Assembly (NCBI GenBank): GCA_051960855.1
Contig: JBQCDV010000055.1
Coordinates: 1 to 12,010 of the forward strand
Length of the DNA: 12,010 nt
Source: JBQCDV01 sp051960855
Lineage (GTDB): Bacteria; Actinomycetota; Actinomycetes; JAJZTN01
Direction: 5' to 3'
The notes under the pieces were generated by a model that saw only the letters and a list, made by a program, of their open reading frames with translations, was not told the DNA's origin and did not search any database. Positions within the stretch are counted from its first letter, which is position 1. Each line of letters opens with the position of its first letter. Positions 6,171 to 11,329 of the stretch are shown here, piece after piece. The translations under genes were made by a program, and so were the position numbers.

Positions 6171-7745
6171 GTGGCGAGTGATGGATTCGTACGCAACGCG
6201 GTAAAAAACAGATTCCTCATGGGAATCGCCATCCTCGCCGCCATCGGGGGATTCCTCTTCGGCTATGACACGGGGATCATCGCCGGTGCGCTGCTCTTCA
6301 TCGGCAAGCAGCTCGACGCCTCGAAGTTCGAGCAGTCCTGGATTGTCGCGTCCCTGCTGATCGGTGCCATGCTCGGCGCCGCGATCGCCGGATACCTGGC
6401 GGACAAGATCTCCCGAAAGTGGACCAAGGCGATTTCCGGTGCCGTGTATGTGGTCGGCGCCCTGGGGTCCGCGTTCGCGCCCAACGTGCCGTTCCTCATC
6501 GGGTCCCGCTTCGTCCTCGGCCTCGCGGTAGGGACGGCGTCGTTCGTGTCGCCTCTCTACATCTCCGAGCACGCCCCCAAGAAGATCCGCGGCGGCACAG
6601 TCACCTTCAACCAGCTCATGGTGACCCTCGGCATCCTGGCCGCCTACCTGGTCGCCTTCGCGCTGCGCGACGTGGACAACGGATGGCGCTGGATGCTCGG
6701 TCTTGCTGTCATCCCCGGCGCTGCGCTCTTCATCGGCATGCTGGTCGTGCCGCACAGCCCGCGCTGGCTGATGGACAAGGGTCGCGAAGACGAGGCTCGC
6801 CGCGTCCTGGCGAAGACGCGGAGCGAGGAGGAGGTCGAGGAGGAGATCCGCGACATCCGCGACACGTCGGAGGCGCAGGGCAGCACGAAGTTCAGCGAGC
6901 TCTTCGCGGGGTCCCTGCGGCCGCTGATGGTCATCGGTCTCGGCCTGGCCATCTTCCAGCAGCTCATCGGCGTCAATACCGTCATCTACTACTCGACGAC
7001 GATCCTGCATTACACGGGTCTGAGCGTGGACTCCTCGGTCGCACAAGCCGTCGCCATCGGTGTCACCAACGTCGTCTTCACGATCATTGCCGTGCTGCTG
7101 CTCGACCGCGTCGGACGGCGGAAGCTGCTGCTCACCGGAACTGTCGGCTGTGTCATCGGGCTTGCCGTCCTCGGCTTCTTCTTCTGGCGGACCGACCTCG
7201 CCCAGCAGTACGGGTGGATCGCACTGGCCGCGCTCGTCTTCTACATCGCCGCCTTCGCCATCGGCCTCGGTCCCGTCTTCTGGCTGATGATCTCCGAGAT
7301 CTACCCGATGAAGATCCGGTCCAAGGCGATGGCGATCGCGACGATCGCGAACTGGGGCTTCAACTTCCTGATCTCCTACTTCTTCCTGTCCTTCGTTGGC
7401 TGGTTCGGCAAGACCGGCACCTTCTGGATCTACGCGGTGCTCGGCATCATCGCCACCGTCTTCTTCGCCATGAAGCTGCCCGAGACCAAGGACCGGAGCC
7501 TGGAGGAGATCACCAGCGAGGCTGGCGTCGACACCGGTGCCGCGACGGGGTCCGGCAGCGATGACAGCGCCTCCGCTGATGACAGTCGGGGCGGCCCGTT
7601 CGACGGTCGCGCTCCGGAGCGTGGATCGCGACTGGCGGCGACACGGCGCGACCAGGCGGGTCAGCCCGGTGGTCGGCACCGCACCAACGCGACGGGGAGC
7701 GCAGCGCGCGACGGCAAGCCGGGCGGGCGCCGTTCGGGCCGCTGA
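6171..7745 (+). CDS. Sugar-porter family MFS transporter (sugar:H+ symporter type)
   Basis: Twelve-helix transporter of the sugar porter family (relatives XylE, GalP, AraE), 524 residues, in the cytoplasmic membrane. Signatures: FLFGYDTGIIAGALLFI (28-44), RFVLGLAVGTASFVSPLYISEHAP, the central loop VPHSPRWLMDKGREDEARRVLAKTR, QQLIGVNTVIYYSTTIL (about 263-279), DRVGRRKLLL, and PETKDRSLEEI (437-447) after the last helix. GTG 6171 is chosen because AAGGAG lies 6 bp upstream; the upstream GTG at 6150 has none. The first 20 codons use GTA, AAA, AGA and GGA, which are rare in neighbouring genes and keep the start region unstructured. After residue 452 comes an unusual tail of about 70 residues, first Asp/Ser/Gly-rich, then Arg/Gly-rich. 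The sugar is unknown. Confidence 0.93.
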   Translation: MASDGFVRNAVKNRFLMGIAILAAIGGFLFGYDTGIIAGALLFIGKQLDASKFEQSWIVASLLIGAMLGAAIAGYLADKISRKWTKAISGAVYVVGALGSAFAPNVPFLIGSRFVLGLAVGTASFVSPLYISEHAPKKIRGGTVTFNQLMVTLGILAAYLVAFALRDVDNGWRWMLGLAVIPGAALFIGMLVVPHSPRWLMDKGREDEARRVLAKTRSEEEVEEEIRDIRDTSEAQGSTKFSELFAGSLRPLMVIGLGLAIFQQLIGVNTVIYYSTTILHYTGLSVDSSVAQAVAIGVTNVVFTIIAVLLLDRVGRRKLLLTGTVGCVIGLAVLGFFFWRTDLAQQYGWIALAALVFYIAAFAIGLGPVFWLMISEIYPMKIRSKAMAIATIANWGFNFLISYFFLSFVGWFGKTGTFWIYAVLGIIATVFFAMKLPETKDRSLEEITSEAGVDTGAATGSGSDDSASADDSRGGPFDGRAPERGSRLAATRRDQAGQPGGRHRTNATGSAARDGKPGGRRSGR

Positions 7746-7768
7746 CGGGTCGGCAGACAGGTCGACGG

Positions 7769-8857
7769 ATGACGGCGGTCCCGGCGCCGCTCACGACGGC
7801 AGCGCGGCGGCTGCGCGCGGCGGTCGTGCACCTCGGTGCACGGCCGCTGCAGCCTGCGCTGGCGGCGGCGATCGCCTGGCTGCTGTGCACGACGCTGGTC
7901 GACAGCCCCATCCCCGTCCTGGGATCGATCGCGGCCCTCGTCACCGTCGACGCGACCGTGTTCCGCACGGTCCGGACCGGGTTGCAGCAGGCCTCGGGGG
8001 CGATTCTGGGGCTGGTCGCGGCCCTGATCGCCGGCGAGGTAGTCGGGCTGCACGCCTGGAGCATCGGGCTGGTCGTCCTGATCGGCGTCATCCTGGCCAG
8101 CACCCGACGGCTCGGAGCAGTCACCGGGACGCAGCTGCCCACGACGGCCATCCTGGTCATGGCGCTCGGGCGCAACTACGGCCTGACGCGGGTCATCGAC
8201 ACGGCCATCGGTGTCGGGGTCGGCATCGCTGTCCAGGTGGTGTGGCCGGCCGACCCCGTCGCCACCGCCCGCACCGGTGTGGCGGCTATCGCGGAGGCAA
8301 TGAGCAAGGTCTACACCGCGATGGCCGAGGAGAGCAGGGACGGTTGGGGAGAGGCTGAGGCGCAGTCCTGGATGAGTCGGGCGCGGGGGCTGGACAAGCC
8401 CCTGCGCGAGTCGCAGTCCGCGCTGGAGAAGGCGAGGGAGAGCCTGCGCTGGAACGTCTGGGCGCGAGTGCGCAGCGGTGTGGCGGGGCTGGAGGCGGCC
8501 GGTCAGGCCTGTGACCACCTGGTGGGGCAGGTGCGCTCGGTCGCACGCACGCTCGTGGAGGTGCCGCAGGGGCGCGAGGAGCTAGAGCCACTTCCTGAGG
8601 CCCTGCGAGCGGCACTGGCGGCGGCGGGAGCGACGCTCGCGGCGTTCGCGGATGAGATTCGCCGAGCGGGACCGGGCGCGTGGCCGGTCGCAGCCGAGGC
8701 CGTTGCCGGACACGTGCAGGACGTCGAGGCACGCGTCAAGGAGCTGCGGGAGTCAGAGCTGCACGAGGACCTGCAGGGGGCCGTCGTCGACCTCACGCGG
8801 CTGACGCGTGAGCTCGCCGCCGACGGCGCGCACGGCCCACGCAAACCGTCCGGCTGA
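7769..8857 (+). CDS. FUSC-family membrane protein (aromatic acid exporter-like)
   Basis: Membrane protein of 362 residues resembling the fusaric-acid-resistance/aromatic acid exporter group, which pumps aromatic or toxic organic acids out of the cell. The N-terminal half (about residues 28-155) has hydrophobic helices including PALAAAIAWLLCTTLV, PVLGSIAALVTVDATVFRTVRTGLQQASGAILGLVAALIAG, IGLVVLIGVILAS and the hallmark GVGVGIAVQVVWP. The rest (about 165-362) is a soluble, charged, alpha-helical domain with coiled-coil character. Only one membrane half-module is present, as in short actinobacterial members, so it probably dimerises. ATG 7769 has a weak AGG 7 bp upstream. It follows the MFS gene by 23 bp and is likely in the same transcript. 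Its stop is 12 bp from that of the convergent crtA-like gene, leaving no room for a terminator between them. Confidence 0.85.
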   Translation: MTAVPAPLTTAARRLRAAVVHLGARPLQPALAAAIAWLLCTTLVDSPIPVLGSIAALVTVDATVFRTVRTGLQQASGAILGLVAALIAGEVVGLHAWSIGLVVLIGVILASTRRLGAVTGTQLPTTAILVMALGRNYGLTRVIDTAIGVGVGIAVQVVWPADPVATARTGVAAIAEAMSKVYTAMAEESRDGWGEAEAQSWMSRARGLDKPLRESQSALEKARESLRWNVWARVRSGVAGLEAAGQACDHLVGQVRSVARTLVEVPQGREELEPLPEALRAALAAAGATLAAFADEIRRAGPGAWPVAAEAVAGHVQDVEARVKELRESELHEDLQGAVVDLTRLTRELAADGAHGPRKPSG

Positions 8858-8869
8858 CGCAGCCGAGTC

Positions 8870-9616
8870 TCAGGCGAGGAAGGTGCCGAAGCTGCCCCGC
8901 ACATCGCGAACGGCGAAGCGGGCGAACAGCTCCTCGGCGTACCACCCCTCCTGGTGGGTGCGGGCGATGACCTCCCGGTGCGGGGAGCGCTGGGAGACGA
9001 AGCCGCGCAGCGAGGCCTCGTCCTGCCACAGGCTGAAGGTGCCCTGGAGCCCGACTGGTGCCTCGCCGATGCCGAGGGCGAGCTCTAGCCCGGGGGACTG
9101 CTGGAGGTCGGCGGCCACCGGGGGGACTGCCCGCCAGAACGTTGCTGCGCGCGACGGGACAAGGCGGGCGCGGGTCAGCGCCGCCACCCGCCCGGTCGCG
9201 CGATGCGGCGTGGGGGAGCCGAAAGGCTGCTGCCCGGCCCACCGTCCGGTGCTCGTCAACGGGACCAGCTGGAAGGCGAGCTCCTCGACGGCGAGCCGCC
9301 GCCAGGAGGCCACGACCGGTCCCAGGTCGAAGGCCTCGGCCGCTGCGGTCGTCTGCCAGGCCGCGAGGACCCCCCAGTGCAGAGGGTCGGCATCCCGCAC
9401 GTCGAAGCTGCGGCCGTGACCGGTGCCCAGCAGCTTGGCGAAGCGCAGTTCCGGCGTGCGGCGGAGAGGACCGCGCAGCAGACCCATGCGCATCACGGCG
9501 GCGGGCACATGCCCGGGCTTGACGCCCCACAGGTGAAGAGTGACGACGGGTGGGACGTCGGAGCCGCCCCCTCGTCCCGTGGGTGCAGCAGTGCTCGTCT
9601 GACCTGTGTCGCTCAT
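8870..9616 (-). CDS. crtA: CrtA-like carotenoid monooxygenase (spheroidene monooxygenase family)
   Basis: Protein of 248 residues resembling CrtA, which oxygenates C-2 of acyclic carotenoids. Blocks that I recall from CrtA proteins appear in order: VVTLHLWGVKPGHVPAAVMRMGLLRGPLRRTPELRF and KLLGTGHGRSFDVRDADPLHWGVLAAW in the first third, then FQLVPLTSTGRWAGQQPF, GRVAALTRARLVPSRAATFWRAVPPVA, LALGIGEAPVGLQGTFSLWQDEASLRGF and a final EGWYAEELFARFAV. The ATG at 9616 overlaps the TGA of the upstream deacylase gene as ATGA, so translation is probably coupled. The first 24 residues, partly encoded by an 18-bp repeat, are a non-conserved extension. Together with the cruF-cruG-desaturase operon it suggests synthesis of a 1,2-oxygenated, glycosylated acyclic carotenoid. 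Assigned by remembered motifs; the exact reaction is inferred. Confidence 0.78.
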   Translation of the reverse strand: MSDTGQTSTAAPTGRGGGSDVPPVVTLHLWGVKPGHVPAAVMRMGLLRGPLRRTPELRFAKLLGTGHGRSFDVRDADPLHWGVLAAWQTTAAAEAFDLGPVVASWRRLAVEELAFQLVPLTSTGRWAGQQPFGSPTPHRATGRVAALTRARLVPSRAATFWRAVPPVAADLQQSPGLELALGIGEAPVGLQGTFSLWQDEASLRGFVSQRSPHREVIARTHQEGWYAEELFARFAVRDVRGSFGTFLA

Positions 9617-9648
9617 CTGACCTGTGTCGCTCGTCTGACCCGTGTGGG
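9595..9648. repeat. Three-copy 18-bp tandem repeat at the deacylase/crtA junction
   Basis: Units at 9595-9612, 9613-9630 and 9631-9648 read TCGTCTGACCTGTGTCGC, TCATCTGACCTGTGTCGC and TCGTCTGACCCGTGTGGG on the plus strand. The 18-bp period equals six codons, so both genes keep their frame. Only the middle copy has TCAT in place of TCGT. This single base provides both the deacylase TGA and the crtA-like ATG. Confidence 0.95.
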
Positions 9649-10128
9649 GGCAGCGCCGGTCAGGCGGCGCAGCTCGTCGTAGGTGGTGGCGAAGACGGCG
9701 TGGGGGTGGCCAGCGGCCGCCCAGACCTGCGCGTAGCTCTCGAGGTCGAGGTCGATCAGCGTCTGCAGCGGCTGGAGGTGTCCCACCGGAGAGACGCCGC
9801 CGATGACGAAGCCAGTGGCCGAGCGCACCAGCTCGGGGTCGGCGCGACGCACCCGCGTTGCCCCCACCGCAGCAGCGATGAGTGTGACGTCGACCTTCGC
9901 CGCTCCGCTCGCGAGGACCAGGAGGGGGTCGCCGTCGGCGTCGAAGACGAGGGAGTTGGCGATCTGCCCGACCTCGACGGTCGCTCCGGTGAGGGCGGTG
10001 AGGGCCGCAGCCGCGTCAGCCGCTGTCCGAGCCGAGTCATCGAGGATCGTCACCGGCGTCGTCACCTCGGCTGCCCGGAGGGCCTGCTCGACGCGTTGGA
10101 CCGAAGGGTGCTCGTTGATGCTCGTCAC
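9613..10128 (-). CDS. YbaK/EbsC-family aminoacyl-tRNA deacylase (Cys-tRNA(Pro)-type editing protein)
   Basis: Free-standing tRNA-editing protein of the YbaK/prolyl-tRNA-editing family, 171 residues, which hydrolyses mischarged aminoacyl-tRNA (typically Cys-tRNA(Pro)) in the cytosol. Family blocks: VGQIANSLVFDADGDPLLVLASGAAKVDV with the conserved active-site lysine (K78), ATRVRRADPELVRSATGFVIGGVSPVGH (90-117) and HPHAVFATTYDELRRLTGA near the end. I chose GTG 10128, which has GGTGG a few bases upstream and a TACGGT -10-like hexamer at 10135-10140. An in-frame TTG at 10152 would add only MGNAYGGS. The last ten residues (TRVRRATQVR) come from the 18-bp repeat and are not part of the fold. It overlaps the crtA-like gene by ATGA and is the first gene of that pair. 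Which tRNA it edits cannot be told. Confidence 0.88.
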   Translation of the reverse strand: MTSINEHPSVQRVEQALRAAEVTTPVTILDDSARTAADAAAALTALTGATVEVGQIANSLVFDADGDPLLVLASGAAKVDVTLIAAAVGATRVRRADPELVRSATGFVIGGVSPVGHLQPLQTLIDLDLESYAQVWAAAGHPHAVFATTYDELRRLTGAAPTRVRRATQVR

Positions 10129-10166
10129 GGACCCACCGTAGGCGTTCCCCAATTCGGCGATCGGCG

Positions 10167-10198
10167 TTGACGCCCACCCGCTTCCCTCGGTTTACTAG
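10167..10198 (+). promoter_or_regulatory. Candidate promoter of the SOS operon
   Basis: TTGACG (10167-10172) is a good -35. TTTACT (10191-10196) at 18-bp spacing is the best-placed -10 but is imperfect; TACTAG at 10193 and TAGACC at 10196 are alternatives. The LexA box starts about 8 bp downstream and so covers the expected transcription start. Confidence 0.5.
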
Positions 10199-10205
10199 AC
10201 CTCGT

Positions 10206-10221
10206 TCGAACACATGTTCGA
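10206..10221 (+). promoter_or_regulatory. LexA-binding SOS box
   Basis: TCGAACACATGTTCGA has two perfect inverted half-sites, TCGAAC and GTTCGA, separated by four bases. This is the actinobacterial/Gram-positive-type SOS box consensus. It lies just downstream of a TTGACG promoter and upstream of the DUF6504-HEPN-dnaE2 genes, so LexA bound here should block transcription until DNA damage. It is the only such box I found in the window. Confidence 0.93.
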
Positions 10222-10315
10222 TGTCAGGAGGGGTCGCGCCCTCCAGCCCGGCATCGAGGTCACGACGGGAATCGTCCTCCCGCTGCGGCCAGTGGGCGGA
10301 CACGTTCGTGGGCGC

Positions 10316-10350
10316 CTCGTCTGGCGCGGCTCGACCCCGCGCCAGACGAG
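10316..10350 (+). promoter_or_regulatory. Leader hairpin 1 (perfect 14-bp stem)
   Basis: CTCGTCTGGCGCGG (10316-10329) and its exact reverse complement CCGCGCCAGACGAG (10337-10350) flank a 7-base loop, CTCGACC. It lies in the transcribed leader between the SOS box and the DUF6504 start. No T-run follows, so it is not a standard intrinsic terminator. Confidence 0.8.
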
Positions 10351-10356
10351 ACGGCC

Positions 10357-10384
10357 GACCGGCGTGTGGGGAAGCACGCCGGTC
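10357..10384 (+). promoter_or_regulatory. Leader hairpin 2 (perfect 10-bp stem)
   Basis: GACCGGCGTG (10357-10366) pairs exactly with CACGCCGGTC (10375-10384) around an 8-base loop, TGGGGAAG. It begins 6 bases after hairpin 1 and ends 18 bases before the DUF6504 ribosome site. No T-run follows. Confidence 0.78.
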
Positions 10385-10411
10385 ACCTTGTCACGAGCCG
10401 CTGGAGGCGAG

Positions 10412-10687
10412 ATGTCACGTCTTTACGCCGAGGTCATCGAGGTCCGCCGCGGGGACGAGGCGCCTGCCCAGTTTCTCTGGCGGGGCCGGCTCTACGTCGT
10501 GCGGGAGGTGCTCTCGCACTGGTTCGAGGCGCCGCCATGGTGGCAGGACGGTGCCGCCGCTGCAGCGCTGGACCGGGAGCTCTGGCGCGTCGAGGCATCG
10601 GCGGGCCGCGCGGCTGGCAGCGGCGTCTACGACGTCGCCTTCGACTGGGCCAGCGGTCAGTGGTCTCTCTCCGGTGTCGTGGACTAG
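10412..10687 (+). CDS. DUF6504 family protein
   Basis: Small protein of 91 residues with unknown function. ATG 10412 has GGAGG 4 bp upstream. The same frame is open back to an ATG at 10214 inside the SOS box, but that stretch is filled with hairpins and lacks conserved-looking sequence. The sequence has EVIEVRRGDEAPAQFLWRGRLYVVREVLSHWFEAPPWW, then a helix (AAAALDRELWRVEA), and a final strand pair VYDVAFDWASGQWSLSGVVD. It looks like a compact beta-rich domain with many tryptophans. From memory, such proteins sit next to error-prone polymerase genes in actinomycetes, which fits the downstream dnaE2 and the upstream SOS box. An accessory role in damage-induced mutagenesis is an inference. The 3' end overlaps the next gene's ribosome site. 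Confidence 0.82.
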   Translation: MSRLYAEVIEVRRGDEAPAQFLWRGRLYVVREVLSHWFEAPPWWQDGAAAAALDRELWRVEASAGRAAGSGVYDVAFDWASGQWSLSGVVD

Positions 10688-10699
10688 GAGGTCTGACAC

Positions 10700-11173
10700 A
10701 TGTCGGCGCTTCGTTCCCCTGCCATGTCGGCTGTCACGTCTGCGGCCTCCACTGCGACTGCAGGCTCTGCTGCACGCGTGCTCGCCGCGCCACCGCCGCC
10801 AAGCGTCTTCGAGCTGCTGGCCGCTGCCCGGCGGGGGCTGACCGCCGCGGCACTGGCGGACGGCTCAGATGAGCGATATGCCAGCGCCCATCTGGCGGCG
10901 CTGCGTGCCGCTGCCGCGATGCTGGCGCTTCGGGCAGCCCGCGACAGCCGCCACCGCGGCAGCCGCAACGTCTGGGTGCTGCTTGCTCGTCATGCCCCCG
11001 AGTTGAGCGAGTGGGCGTCCTTTTTCTCGGCGAGCGCGGTCAAACGGGCAGCCCTCGAGGCGGGCCGGCGGTCGGTGGTGACACGGCGCGATGCCGACGA
11101 CCTGGTCCGCGATGCGGAGACCTTCGTCGGCATCGTCGAGACGCTCGTCGATCGCGACACCCACCTGCTCTGA
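10700..11173 (+). CDS. SAV_6107-family HEPN domain protein
   Basis: Protein of 157 residues; the body (about 35-155) is all alpha-helical and resembles the SAV_6107-type HEPN family. ATG 10700 has GGAGG (10687-10691) 8 bp upstream. The first 34 residues are Ala/Ser/Pro-rich, non-conserved in character and probably disordered. Helices include FELLAAARRGLTAAALADG, ERYASAHLAALRAAAAMLALRAA, NVWVLLARHAPELSEWASFFSASAVKRAALEAG and DADDLVRDAETFVGIVETLVDRD. The catalytic R-x4-6-H motif of HEPN ribonucleases is not in its usual C-terminal place; the only such spacing is R59-H64 in an early helix. A binding role is therefore more likely than RNA cleavage. Its place between DUF6504 and dnaE2 in an SOS-controlled operon suggests a mutagenesis accessory function, not shown by sequence. 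Confidence 0.8.
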   Translation: MSALRSPAMSAVTSAASTATAGSAARVLAAPPPPSVFELLAAARRGLTAAALADGSDERYASAHLAALRAAAAMLALRAARDSRHRGSRNVWVLLARHAPELSEWASFFSASAVKRAALEAGRRSVVTRRDADDLVRDAETFVGIVETLVDRDTHLL

Positions 11174-11329
11174 CAGGGCCGTCGCCTGCGACACCCCGTC
11201 GAGCCGCGCGGCTTCTCGGCTCACCTGCTGATTCATCTCATCGCCGGCCTTCCCCTCGGCAGTCCACCTGCGGTTCCACCTGCAGCTCTATCTGCAGTGC
11301 ATCTGGAGCGATCTCGAAGGGAGGGTCCG
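11174..11329. other. Intergenic gap before dnaE2 with degenerate 12-bp repeats
   Basis: The 156-bp gap holds no credible gene. At 11264-11311 it contains four degenerate 12-bp units (CCACCTGCGGTT, CCACCTGCAGCT, CTATCTGCAGTG, then a diverged CATCTGGAGC). It ends with the strong AAGGGAGGG ribosome site of dnaE2 at 11317-11325. One frame ends in TGA overlapping the dnaE2 ATG but has no ATG, GTG or TTG start after its preceding stop at 11229. Confidence 0.7.

Noticed and set aside
5478..7679. 733-codon open frame on the minus strand
   Set aside because: It lies opposite the regulator and MFS transporter genes, which have strong motifs and ribosome sites. Its composition is Asp/Glu/Arg/Gly-rich, typical of an antisense frame in GC-rich DNA.
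7537..8358. 273-codon plus-strand open frame over the MFS/FUSC junction
   Set aside because: Out of frame with both recognised genes, Arg/Ala/Gly-rich with no domain; a codon-position shadow.
8858..8869. Terminator between the convergent FUSC and crtA-like genes
   Set aside because: Only 12 bp separate the stops, and no hairpin is visible.
8793..9530. 245-codon minus-strand frame overlapping the crtA-like gene
   Set aside because: Arg/Pro/Gly-rich shadow, shifted against the frame that carries the conserved CrtA-type blocks.
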